Assembly (NCBI GenBank): GCA_023614405.1
Contig: CM042685.1
Span: 238,183,661 to 238,247,660, forward strand
Direction: 5' to 3'
Length of the DNA: 64,000 nucleotides
From: Avena insularis
Lineage: Eukaryota > Streptophyta > Magnoliopsida > Poales > Poaceae
The translations under genes were made by a program, and so were the position numbers. Below the pieces are notes generated by a model. That model did no database searches and was not told where the DNA came from. It saw nothing but the letters and a program-made list of their open reading frames with translations. Below, in pieces: positions 10,554-21,770 of this stretch (positions within the stretch are counted from its first letter, which is position 1; each line of letters opens with the position of its first letter).

Positions 10554-12080
10554 ATGCCTCTCCGTCGTGCCAATCCCAACCAAAACAATAACAATAACGT
10601 CACTCCCGAGATGCAGCAGTTAATGACAGCTCAATCTCAACTGATGTAGATGATGACTCAGTTCATGCAAAATCAAAATCAGAACAACAATAACAACAAC
10701 AACAACAACAACAATAACAATTAGAACAATCCTCCAGCATTTGACATGCTTACCAGATTTTTGAGGTTGAGGCCAGCCAAGTTCTTAGGAACAACTGACC
10801 CAATGGTAGCCAATGACTGGTTACGTTCCGTGAACAAGGACTTAGTCACTGTTGGCTGCACCGACGAGGAAAAAGTCAGGTTCGCAGCACATCTGCTCGA
10901 AGGACCAGCAATAACCTGGTGGGACAACTTTTAGATCACCACTCCCCTTGAGGATGTGACATGGGCTATCTTTGAGGATGGGTTCCGTACAGCTCACATC
11001 TCATCTGGAGTGATGAACTTGAATAAGAAAGAGTTCCACAATCTGAACCCGCGTCACTGCAGTGTGGCAGAGTACATTGAGGAGTTCAACAATCTGGCGC
11101 GTTATGCACCGGATGAAGTGGATATTGATGCTAAGAGGAAGGAGAAATTCCTCAAAGGATTGAATGATGAATTGAACCTGCAGCTATATGTTGCATATGT
11201 CCCAACATATCAATCACTCTGTGACAAGGCCACCATCTTGGAAAACAAGATGAAACAGGTTCGGGGCAGGAAGAGGAAGCATAACTTTGATAAGCACAGC
11301 TCGGGATCGTCTCACAAGCGTTCCCATAATGATGATAGTGGAAGTTCTGGATTCCACAAGCATGGAAAGTATAACAGCCACCACAACCACAACCGTCACC
11401 ATGACAACAAGCACCATTGCAGTCATGATAGTGACAAGTACAAGAACCACAAGAGTGAACACAAGAGCCACCACAGTGGAAGTGGTAATGGAAGTCAACC
11501 TGCAAAGAAAGATCTCAGTCAGGTTGAGTGTTTCAAGTGTAAGAAGATGGGGCACTATGTTAATGAGTGCCCAGAAAAGAAAGTTGAAGGAGCCAACAAG
11601 CCCAACCCTTTCCAGAAGGGACAAGTGAACCACATCAATGTGGAAGAAATATATGAAGAGTCCGATGTTGTGGCTGGTAAGTTCAAGCTCAATTCTTTTC
11701 CAGCACTTGTTCTTTTTTATACTGGCGCATCGCATTCATTCATATCAATAGCATTTGTTGATAAAAATGGACTTCCAACCAAAACTATTGGATGTCCTAT
11801 ACAAGTAAGCTCTCCTGGTGGAGAGATGATAGTGAACCTTGGATGCCATGATCTAGTGATAGAATTTGGAAAGTATAAGTTTCCAGTTAGTTTGATAATC
11901 CTAGATTCCCAAGGATTGGATGTTATTCTGGGCATGGATTGGATGACTAAGTATGAAGGAGTACTAGATTGTGCCAATCATACTATCACACTCACTACCC
12001 CGGATAAGAAACGGATTAGGTTCAAGTCTAATTTTGAATCTAAAGGGAGTACATTAAATTCTCTTAAGGGGTTAGCATAG
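10554..12080 (+). pseudogene. Element A gag and protease
   Basis: The frame starts at 10554 (MPLRRANPN), matching MPPRRANPN in element B. Parts in order: an Asn-rich tract (10680-10735), a retrotransposon Gag domain (FLRLRPAKF near 10757, RFAAHLLEGPA, EYIEEFNNLARYAP), a His/Ser/Lys-rich basic linker, and a CCHC zinc knuckle (CFKCKKMGHYVNEC, 11528-11569). A pepsin-like protease follows (FYTGASHSFIS near 11715, then DVILGMDWM). In-frame TAGs occur at about 10648, 10723 and 10932, at positions where B has Gln codons. The protease catalytic Asp of DTGAS is replaced by Tyr (TAT at 11718-11720); B still has GAT. The product would not be active. Confidence 0.88.
10680..10735 (+). repeat. AAC/AAT trinucleotide tract encoding poly-Asn in gag
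   Basis: A run of AAC and AAT codons near the Gag N-terminus encodes about 14 Asn in a row. The B copy has a similar run at 60304-60350 with a different length, so the tract expands and contracts. Confidence 0.85.
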
Positions 12081-12085
12081 ATAGT

Positions 12086-13700
12086 GTGCTAATTGTGAGA
12101 GAGTATCCGGATGTGTTTCCAGAGGAATTTCCTGGAATGCCACCAGATAGAGATGTAGAGTTTCTGATTGACTTGCTGCCAGGATCTGGACCAATAGCAA
12201 AGAGACCCTACAAGATGCCAGTGGATGAGTTGAAAGAACTCAAGAAACAACTTGGAGAACAATTGCAGAAAGTATTTATTCAACCAAGTTCTTCATCTTG
12301 GGGTGCACCAGTTCTGTTTGTTGAGAATAAAGATAGAAGTCAAATGTTGTGCATAGACTATCATTCACTCAATGAGGTGACTATCAAGAACAAATATCAT
12401 TTGCCTAGAATCAACGATATGTTTGATCAGCTAGAAGGAGCCCATGTGTTCTCAAAGATTGATTTCCGATCAGGCTATTTTTAGCTAAATATTAGAGAGC
12501 AATACATACCTAAGACTGCTTTCACCACTATGTATGGTTTGTATGAGTACACCGTGATGCCATTTGGTTTGACAAATGCACCAGCCTATTTCATGAACAT
12601 GATGAACAAAGTGTTCATGGAGTTTCTTGACAAGTTTGTTGTCGTATTCATCGACGATATTTTGATCTACTCCAAGGGAAAAGAAGAGCATGAAGAGCAT
12701 TTGCGTTTGATACTTGAGAAGCTCAGGGAGCACAAGCTGTATGCCAAATTCAGCAAGTGTGAATTCTAGTTGTATGAAGTGGGATTTCTCGGACATATTG
12801 TATCGGGAGATGGTGTAGCTGTCGATCCCGCAAAAGTGTCAGTTGTAACTGAGTGGGAATCTCCCAAGTCGGTGAAAGAAGTTCGTAGTTTCCTTGGCCT
12901 GGCAGGATACTACAGAAGGTTCATTGAGAATTTCTCAAAGGTAGCTAAGCCAATGACGGAGTTACTTAAGAAAGACAAGAAGTTTGACTGGACTGAAGGT
13001 TGTGAAGTCAGTTTCCAGGAATTGAAGAAGAGATTAGTGACAGCACCCGTCTTGTGTCTGCCATATTTGGAGAAGGATTTCCAAGTATATTGTGATGCAT
13101 CTCACCAAGGATTAGGTGGAGTTCTGATGCAAGAAGGGAAATTTGTGGCTTATGCCTCGAGACAACTCAAAACTCATGAAGTGAATTACCCTACTCATGA
13201 CTTGGAGTTAGCCTCTGTTGTCCATGCACTCAAAACATGGAGACATTATATTTTGGTAAAACATTGTGAAGTGTTCACAGATCACAAAAGTTTGAAGTAT
13301 ATCTTCACTCAGAAAGAAATCAACATGAGACAAATAAGATGGCTAGAACTCATCAAGGACTATGACTTGAGTTTGCAATACCATCCCGGTAAAGCAAATG
13401 TTGTAGCAGATGCTTTAAGCCGTAAGGTTTATGTAAATGGCCTTACTAAGGGAGAATTGCCAGATGATCTGTGTGCCCAATTTAAAGATCTCAGATTGGA
13501 AATAGTACCGGAAGGACATCTCATGTCATTGGATGTGCAACCCACATTGTTGGACAAAATCAAAGAAGCCCAAAAGTTGGACAAGGAAATTGAAGAGATT
13601 AAAGGAAAAATTAGCAAATGGAAAGCCAAAGGATTCCATGAAGACGAATAGGGTACTTTATGGTATGGAAAAGATATCTGCATTCTGCAAGATCCGGAAC
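12086..13700 (+). pseudogene. Element A reverse transcriptase and RNase H
   Basis: The frame is shifted by two relative to gag-protease, starting with [20 protein letters not shown] motifs: [52 protein letters not shown] and the catalytic [11 protein letters not shown] (about 12650-12680). The RT connection ([14 protein letters not shown]) follows. RNase H starts near 13085 with [15 protein letters not shown] and continues with [33 protein letters not shown] and [10 protein letters not shown]. Stops at 12482 (CAG to TAG), 12767 (TGG to TAG in CEFW) and 13649 (CAG to TAG) break it, and a frameshift lies near 13705. Confidence 0.9.
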
Positions 13701-15019
13701 TTCGGAACTGATTCTGCAAGAAGCACACAACTCACCATATTCCATTCATCCAGGTAACACAAAAATATACATGGATGTGAAGGAAATATTTTGGTGGAAT
13801 AACCTCAAGAAAGATATTGCGGAGCATATTGCCTTGTGTGATGTATGTAGTCGAGTGAAGGCGGAACATCAGAAACCGGCAGGATTATTGCAACCACTAC
13901 CTATTCCTGATTGGAAGTAGGACAAGATTGGTATGGATTTCATCACCGGACTGCCAAGGACAAGATTGGGATATGATTCTATTTGGGTTGTTGTTGATCG
14001 CCTAACTAAAGTGGCTCATTTCATACCTGTGAAGACAACCTATACAAGTGCTAAGTTAGCCAAGATTTACATGAACAGGATTGTGTGTCTGCATGGAGTA
14101 CCCAAGAGTATTGTGTCTGATAGAGGAACTCAATTCACCTCGCATTTTTGGTGACAACTACATGAGTCGTTGGGAACGAGACTAGAGTTCAGTACAACTT
14201 TTCACCCCAGACTGATGGACAGACAGAAAGGACCAATCAGATTTTGGAGGATATGTTGAGGGCATGTGCCCTAGACTATGGTGCTAGTTGGGATGAAAGT
14301 CTACCTTACGCAGAATTTTCTTACAATAACAGCTATCAAGCCAGCATTGAGATGGCACCGTTTGAATTTATCTATGGAAGAAAGTGTACTGCACCATTTC
14401 TATGGAGTGTTGTTGGAGAAAGAAATTTGTTCGAGCCAGAATTAATCAAGGAAGCTGAAGAGAAAGTCAAATTGGTAAAGGACAGATTGAAGATAGCACA
14501 GTCCCGACAGAAGAGCTACGCAGATCCAAAGCGTAGAGAGGTCACCTATGAAATAGGTGATAGAGCTTATCTTAGAGTCTCACCACTCCGTGGTGTGAAG
14601 AGGTTTGGATTCAAAGGAAAATTGGCACCAAGATGTGTTGGACCATTCAAGATTTTGAGCCACAAAGGAGATGTGGTTTATGAGATTGAATTGCCTGAAT
14701 CATTGTCTGCAGTTCACAATGTATTTCACGTAAGTCAGTTGAAGAAATGCCCTCTGAGATGGAAGAAACTTCCTTGAAGGATACTATACCTTTGGAAGAC
14801 GTTCAGTTGGAGAGTGATCTCACCTACGAGGAGAAACCCATCAAGATTCTTGAGACTGCAGAAAGAGTTACTCGTACCAAGACTATCAAATTATGCATGG
14901 TTCAGTGGAACCACCATTCTGAAGAAGAAGGAACTTGGGAAAGAGAAGATGATCTTCGGAAAGACCACCCACACATATTTGCTAGCCAATCCGAATCTCG
15001 AGGGCGAGATTCATTTTAA
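13660..15019 (+). pseudogene. Element A integrase with C-terminal chromodomain
   Basis: It begins with the integrase zinc-binding part (HNSPYSIHPG, CDVCSRVKAEHQKPAGLLQPL). The core follows with GMDFITGLP (first Asp), IVSDRGTQFTSHFW (second Asp) and a TDGQTER-type third motif that crosses a one-base deletion near 14205. YAEFSYNNSYQ and FEFIYGRKC follow, then the GPF(K)IL module (14640) and HNVFHVSQLKKC. After another frameshift near 14760 comes a chromodomain (PIKILETAERVTRTK, VQWNHHSEEEGTWEREDDL, to 15019). The chromodomain is thought to guide integration to heterochromatin. Stops at 13918 (TGG to TAG) and 14152 disable it. Confidence 0.9.
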
Positions 15020-15031
15020 GGGGGTTAGATT
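15017..15031 (+). other. Element A polypurine tract
   Basis: TTTTAAGGGGGTTAGAT lies just before the 3' LTR. The closely similar TTTAAGGGGGGAGG precedes the LTR of element E on the other strand. Confidence 0.75.
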
Positions 15032-17964
15032 TATAACATACCAAAAATCATGATTTGTGAAACCAAGAATTGCATTCATTTTGTCAAAGCATTTAGAACT
15101 TGCACAAAAAATTTCAAAGTTTGAATTAAAACAAAACCATTTCAAATGCCCATTTTATCTATCATATGGGGCATGGTTTTGAATTATTTTTCAAAGGGCC
15201 AAATTGGTTCTGAGTAGATTTGTGTATTTTACACACTCTTGGACACTAGCTTGGCCACATAAAATTTTGGAAGAAGTTTGAATTGAATTGGAGTTGTTTT
15301 GCGCATTCAAATCTTATTTAGAAAATCAAATCAGAAAAAGAAAGATAAAAAGAACAAAAAAATAGAAGCAGACCAGCCAGAATGTCTCGGCCCACCCCAC
15401 GTCCCAACACGAGCCCACCCGGGAAAACCCCCCTCGCTCACCCCTTTGTTTCTCACCTGCACCCGCGCCCCCCTCTCACTGACACGCTGGCCCCACAGCC
15501 ATGTCACCTTCTTCCCCAATCAACGTCGCATACTCGCCGTCGCCGCCCATTTCTGGCCTATTGATTCGCGAATCAATTCGCGTTAAACCACGCAGTAAAC
15601 CCGCGCCCAGACCCCCTCTACTTAACCCCATCCCCTCTCCGCTCCTTTCCCCTCACTAACCACCCTATGAGCGCCGCTAGGCTGTCCACAATTAAGCTCG
15701 CGCCGCCACTGTCCCGAACAACTCTGGCGAACGATTTTGGTAAACCCTAGCCCCCCTTTCTCTCTGGTTGATATGCGTGCACTCGCCGTGACCGTGCGCG
15801 TCTAATGCCACCTCTGGCTCGTCATTACGTGCCTTGTAGCGTCGCCAACGACAAATTCCGAGCGAGCCCGACGCCGACACCACCTCAGACAAGGAATCGT
15901 CACCGTGTCTGTGCACCCCTAGCCCCGTCCACAAGCACGTTGAGCTTCACCGCGTCTCCACGACCTTGGTAAGCACCAGAACCCCCACCCTTGCCCTCTG
16001 GCCTCGCCGGAGCATCGCCGTCCGACGTGCAGCTGCCGTGGTGGCCATTTGTGCCGCCCGTGTGTGGTCAAAGCGACAAGATCCGCTGGATCTAGATCCA
16101 GCAGTCAAGATTAGAACCAGTAGCGAACCATTACGCGTAGATCTGAGCCGTAGGATTTAGATCTGGCGGTATAGGTTAGATCATTGACGAAGGGGTAAGT
16201 TACGATCTGGTGTGTTGGATCTGATTAGATCCAATGGCGCGAAGAGCGATCCACCCCGAAGCGGTACCGTCCAATCAGGCGCTGCCGCGTGGCACGAATT
16301 TTAATTTAAAAACCAGAATTTGAATCAAACTTAGAAAACTCATAACTTGAGTTCTATTTATCCAAAAAATGCAAATAAGATATCATTGGAATCAGAAAAA
16401 TAAATCCTACACTACTGCGGGCTTGGATTTGTATTTTGCTTCTGTAAAATGGTTTTATTTTCAGAATCAATAGTAGGCCTATTTTGGCTATATAAATTAT
16501 TTAGAAAATGATTTTTAAACAAATTCAAGTTTATTTAGGCCATAAATAGTTGGTTTTGTGTCCAGTACTGTTTGACTTGTCTTGTTTAGTTTATACAAAT
16601 CATCACATGGCATTTGAATGCATTCATAATATTCTTTTTCTTGAATATTGGAATGTGAATTTGGTGCTATTATTTTATGCGTAGATTTTGGTGCTAGTGG
16701 TGATTGTGATTGTGAAGATTGTTGCTACTCTCCCAAATACCAAGGCAAGTGGTGCTTCATATATTTTGTCCTATTATTTTGACTATGCATTAGTGATATT
16801 TTGAGTAGGACTTGCATGGAATTTTCTAAGTATCTATACTATGCTATGCCTTGGGAAATCCTAGTAGATGTTGTCTTAGTGGAATTTTACCTAAGTTAAG
16901 ATTCTTTCTACTATCATGCTTAGCCTAGATAGTAGGAAACAACAGTGGATTATTCATGCTATGAAATATTTCTAAGTCTACGACTTGTGTTTTTGCTTAA
17001 TAAAACAACTATGTGAATGAACCACCTGGGTGGAATGGTGAGAATGGGTTATGTTGAGTGGTTACACAAGGTCCAGTGTATGGCTACCTTGTGTATCACA
17101 CTTGTGGAAAGCCACTCAGGAACAAAGAGATTTGAGATGTTAAGTGTTGAGAAGCTTCCAGTGCAGCCACATGGCAATATGGGCTCTGCCTGGATCATAT
17201 AGGTTGCAATAACTTAGCCAGATGGACAAAAGGTGGTAGGTTGATAGGTTGGAACACGTCCATTTGGTCTAAGGGAAGGCTTCTGAAAGATCTTGTCTCG
17301 ATGCATGTCGAGTCTTATGGGGAATGTGCACCACCTCTCGAGATAGTAAAATCTAAGTTCTTAGCCGTGTCCCCGGCAATGGACAATTTGAGCATCAAGA
17401 CATTGAAGATATCAAGGATCTCCTCATCCCAATTTCTAAGTTAAAAACTTGTGGTTGAAGAAGGGTAAAGGTTCACCAATGTCTATTGGTGGTTCCTTGG
17501 GTGATTTTCATCAAACAAAAACTTAGTGTTTTCAACTGATAAGAAAACCTATTTTGAGCAAAGCAAGCCTAAGCTACACCTAGCCAAATTCATATAGAAG
17601 TTAGAAACTACTATTCTACTATGATATCACTTGCCAATACTATTCCAAATGTATTAACCCACTGTGGCTGTAGCTTATGATGTTGCAGGTTACTCTGATG
17701 AGGATTAGGTTTATGAGTCTACACTCAACATGCTTGCCTGTGGCACATGAAGATGAATACTTTATTTTATTTACTTATGATATGAACTCTTGTACTAGCC
17801 TTTGGCTATGGAGTTGTAAAAGACTATGTTTATCTCTGGAATGACGATGTAATAAAGACCTTTGCATCTGTGTACTTCATATTAAACTGTGGATGCTAGC
17901 ATTTGATCCCGGGACTAGCATTGCAAACACAGGGAGCTTTACCTTATAAAGGTGGGGTATTACA
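15032..17964 (+). repeat. Element A 3' LTR
   Basis: It starts TATAACATACC (TG changed to TA) and ends ...GGGGTATTACA. It is 2933 bases against 2937 for the 5' copy and matches it along its whole length with scattered substitutions, heaviest in the first 100 bases. Confidence 0.9.
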
Positions 17965-18131
17965 AAAACCAACATGTCGCTCACCTAGTATCGGTTGTAA
18001 CTCACCTAGGTCGATACCTAGAACATTGGCGAGCACGGTGATGGCGCCTCCACAAGTGATTGGTCCTTGGCTTTGGTTGGATTGGTACTCCAAGTGGCAC
18101 ACAAGAATTGCGCCCAAGTGAAGTGACAAGT
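17965..18131 (-). pseudogene. Element J downstream ORF, middle segment
   Basis: A 167-base piece of J is trapped between elements A and G. Minus-strand frame: LSLHLGAILVCHLEYQ, SQGPITCGGAITVLANVLG, GERHVGF. It joins at the left to 5770 (element A removed) and at the right to 44801 (element G removed) in the same frame. The wording CGGAITVLANVLG is typical of the Athila-like downstream ORF. Confidence 0.65.
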
Positions 18132-19553
18132 TGTTTGGTGACTGCAAGTGCACAAATCGGTTGTAGCTCGTGTCGAAATAAAGATATTGATATCATAGGG
18201 AGCAGGAGTCTGAAGTCTAAGAATTCTTGAAGTAAACACTAAAAATATAATTGCTAAATAAAGTTCTAAGTGACAAGATAAAATGCGAGTAATGTGTAAA
18301 AAGGTGTTTTTGAGTTTTTGGTATAAGAGAACAATGAGTAAAGTAAATAAAACTGAATACAGAAAATAAGTATCGCGTATGTAAAAGATATTTGAAACTT
18401 CAGTGGGAGAAAGCGTTCTTAGGGATTGGCAGATACACCACTAGCATTATAAAGGTCTAAGGTAAAGATTATTGTCATGAACATTCTCAACTATGTATGT
18501 GTGGGAGGAACTCCGTATTTGGACAAAGAGGCAGCAACCACTGCTCAAATCATCCTCATAACCACAGCAGACATCAATCAACATCAATGAATTACCACGC
18601 TATTAAGGGACGTAATCCCGCAGGACGTATCTCATGGCATGCATAGTGTTTTGTGAGTTTCCTCGGTTTCCAAGTTGATACGTAAGGGGTGCCAACAGCT
18701 TTATAGTCATTGTAAGTCCTAACATCCCTCTGTCTACCAACAAGTAGTTTCCTACATCAAGTCTCCACAAGAGGCAAATATTAGAGAGGTCGACTTCTCC
18801 CAACATCAAGATGTAGACAATGTAACACATGGTCACATCGATGAATATCATAATAAACTTTATCTTATTCCAATATCATACTAGGGTTTCCCCAAGAACT
18901 AATGATCTACTCAAGCATGGAGGCAGACAACATCATAGTAATGGTAATGGAAACGATCATTGATGAATAGTACTTGTATAAATCCATAACTAGTGCATGA
19001 AATACAACAAGATCTGGATGGGATGGATGGAGATGGTGGTGGTGATGAAGATGCAGCGGTTGATGAACATGGATATTGATGCCTTGGCCTCCCAGATCTG
19101 CATAGGGCGAAGATAGATCCCTAGGGCAAGTTCCCCCTCCAGATGCCTTCCAGAGGTCAGGTTTTGGTGATTTCTAGGTGTTATGTATGTCGTCTCTCCA
19201 AACCAGTTGCATGGGGTGAAACTATTTTAGGAGGCGGAGGCGGAGCCAACTATACGGCGGGAACTATAAGGCGGCCCGCTGTACAGTTGGTCGTCAACTC
19301 TTCTATCTCTGCTTCTCTCTTCGGGTTTTCTTTTGGTGTTATTAATATTTCCCAAATAAGCGTTTACGTAGTTTTTGGCTCCTTTTCTCTCCAATACAAT
19401 TGCTCCAAGAATCGTGTCCTTTGGATCCATCATCTGATCTGATCCTGGTGAAAATAAATATAAAAAGTGTGTGCGAACGCCGTAAAATACCAAAATTTTA
19501 CATCTACAATGCAAAATAATAATGTAAAACATGATGCAAATATGCACTCATCA
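18132..19553 (-). repeat. Element G 3' LTR
   Basis: On the minus strand it begins TGATGAGTGCATATTTGC and ends near GTCACCAAACA. It is about 1.42 kb and highly similar to 43381-44800. The AACTATACGG hairpin lies at 19247-19289, here with an extra half-repeat and arm mismatches. Confidence 0.88.
19247..19289. repeat. Hairpin motif in G 3' LTR
   Basis: CAACTATACGG at the left and CTGTACAGTTG at the right form an imperfect inverted repeat, with AACTATAAGG between them. The partner LTR has the compact form at 44507-44535. Confidence 0.75.
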
Positions 19554-20600
19554 ACTTCCCCAAGCTTAGACTCTTGCTCGTCCCGAGCAAGTTTAGCTTA
19601 ATTTATGTGATCCTCATATTCATGAAGTTGAGTCGATAAAATAAATGAGGCAGTTGCAGCATGTATTTATCATAAAGGATACATATAAATAAGTTCATGA
19701 ATAGTACCTTACTTGAACCATCCGAATAATATTAGCAGGCTTCCACACCTTAGCAATTAATAGTTCACAAAAGATTATTGTCAACATGATGTAAAAGTAT
19801 TTGGTTCAACCGAATGAGTTAGTGAGGTAGTCCCAAGTGTTTTTAGGAATAACATATTCACTTGGGATTCAAAATCTCAAACGTCTCTTTGTCTTACTAC
19901 AATATAGTGGTACATGCCTATTTGCTCTTTGCACATTCGCTCTTTTTCTTCATATTTCTTTTTCTTCTTTCTCTATATATATTTGTGCTCACACTTTTGT
20001 TTAAGTGTTGTGCAAAGAAGCTAGCCATATAATCCACTTCATGTAGGAATTTCAAAGTTTAACCATCTCAATTATCAAATTCCAAATATATATGAAGCAT
20101 CTTTATAACTTGAGTATTCTACCTCAAACTTGTTCTCACTCTTTTTGATAGCACTTATATTTTATCCTTTGTCTAAGGTTTTTCTTTTTCATCTTAATTA
20201 ATTAGATAGTTTCTTCTTTTTGTAAATCGAACCAATTACCTACAACATATTGATCAAACTATCTTTATATGTTCCATTAATACCAATGACGTGGAAGACT
20301 CCTATTGCTATCATCAAGTGCAGGTAAAATCATACTCAAGTCATTCATATATCTAATAAGACAAACTCAAACTCAATAATGCTCCATATTTTATAGTAAA
20401 CTCAGAATTTCATAATTGGGATCCACTATTCCTGAAGGGAATCTAATGATGCAAACTTTATTTATGAGCTCGAACTAATGCAAGACTGGAATAGAAATAA
20501 AAACTTGTAAGGTAGATTACAAGGTCTTAAAGATCTCCCCAAGCTTGGAATCAAGCCAGGCGGGATCAAATAATCCCTTGAGATTATTTGATACAGTGCT
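19554..20600 (-). other. Element G polypurine tract and 3' noncoding region
   Basis: At 19554-19590 the minus strand reads CGAGCAAGAGTCTAAGCTTGGGGAAGT directly before the LTR start (only the last purine-rich part is the tract proper). The rest is AT-rich untranslated sequence with no ORF I can support, comparable to 756-1807 in element J. Confidence 0.65.
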
Positions 20601-20610
20601 TTTTTGAAGG

Positions 20611-21108
20611 TCATTGTGGTGCCATGGCACGTGGTATATTTTCCTCATGGGCCAGCCTGAGACGGAGTGATTGATTGATAGCCTCCAGTTCCTTAATGCG
20701 CATCTTGTAGAGAAGATTATTCTTCTCCATCACTTTCACTAGCTCTTTAATGATCTCATTGTTGTTTTGGAGGGTCTGTATCGCCTTGAGACTCATGGTG
20801 AAACCTGCTTCAGTTGTTTGCTTGATATCTTCATCAAGTTTATCAAGAAAAACTCGGAGCCACTAGAGATGCCTAGGCGTCCTCGGTGCTTCCTTGTTTA
20901 TTTCTTTAGTCTTCAACTCGAGGGCCTTCAACTCCTTATTACGGCGCTCTTTGTCATCGTCAAAGAACTCAAAGGGGGTGATCTTGATCTCCTTGCCTTT
21001 CTCGCTATTGCTTCCGATCTCCATAGGAACTCCTCCCCTTGGCCTCTTGGATCTTGATGGCTCTATGTTGTGTGTTCCCTTGTATGAACAAGAGGTAGAG
21101 AGAGACAC
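20611..21108 (-). pseudogene. Element G downstream ORF, coiled-coil-like
   Basis: A single minus-strand frame of about 165 codons, interrupted only by one TAG ending at 20863, lies between RNase H and the 3' noncoding region. The N-terminal part has basic SRSKRPRGG and an E/K-rich helix (DDDKERRNKELKALELK). The C-terminal part is helix-rich (IKELVKVMEKNNLLYKMRIK, ELEAINQSLRLRLAHEEN) and would form a coiled coil. This is the position where Athila-like elements carry an extra ORF. The function is unknown; no membrane segment is seen. Confidence 0.5.
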
Positions 21109-21239
21109 AAGGGAAGTATATAAGAGCTGTTAGAGGTCGGTAAAACTCGCGAGAAACGCCAAATTGTCGTCGAAGAAAACAATCCAAACCGACTAGAAAA
21201 ACAAATCGTGGATTTGGAGGTGTCATGCGCCGTAACGAC

Positions 21240-21638
21240 CAACTATACGGTCGCGGCCCGTATAGTTGCGGCCGTATAGTTGGTCTCGGGTAGGTACTTC
21301 CAAATATTTCTAGCCCAAGTCGGTTAGATTACGGACTAAAAATTGACAAAAAAAAATTTTATCCAAAAATAACAAAAATGGGTCGAGGGTACTGAATCTT
21401 TAATGACCAACTATACGGCGGGAGAATTTTCTTCGGCCGTATAGATATCGCACCTCAAAAATTATATTGAGAAGAGGGTACATAACATTTAACGACCAAC
21501 TATACAGTGGGAAAATTTTCTCCGGCCGTATAGTTGTGCCCGTATAGTTACAGCACCTGAAAATTATTTTGCAAAGGGGATACAGAATGTTTGACGACCA
21601 ACTATACGGCAGGAGAATATTCTCTGGCCGTATAGTTG
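21240..21638. repeat. Cluster of four CAACTATACGG hairpins inside element G
   Basis: Copies at 21240-21282, 21408-21445, 21497-21536 and 21599-21638 each have a left arm GACCAACTATAC(G/A)G and a right arm CCGTATAG(TTG). The last three are spaced 89 and 102 bases apart within a degenerate tandem repeat that also repeats (A/G)AATTTTCT. No protein frame explains the repeats. Confidence 0.85.
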
Positions 21639-21770
21639 CGGCCATATATTTGCAGAAATCCCTCAAAAACTTCAGAAAAACAAGAGGAATTAAAGGCAAA
21701 AAAATTAATAGTAGGAATTGTGAAAACAAAGCACTTATTGGAGTTAGAAAACTTACCTTTCACTTACCGT

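Larger units (their letters stand above)
5771..17964 (+). mobile_element. Element A: complete Tekay-type Ty3/gypsy chromovirus
   Basis: This 12.2 kb element has two similar LTRs (5771-8707 and 15032-17964). It has a tRNA-Met primer site, two accessory ORFs, gag, protease, reverse transcriptase, RNase H, integrase, a chromodomain and a polypurine tract, all on the plus strand. Flanking five-base sequences are GAAAC (left) and AAAAC (right), a duplication with one mismatch. Removing the element re-joins element J in frame, which confirms the boundaries. The order RT-RNase H-integrase-chromodomain and the very long LTRs fit the Tekay/Del clade. Many stop codons and several frameshifts make it non-autonomous. 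Confidence 0.92.

Noticed and set aside
11152..11735. Minus-strand Cys/His-rich and Val/Leu-rich ORFs
   Set aside because: Antisense to the His/Lys-rich linker and zinc knuckle of element A gag. The Cys-rich look is an artefact of reverse-complemented CAC/AAG codons.
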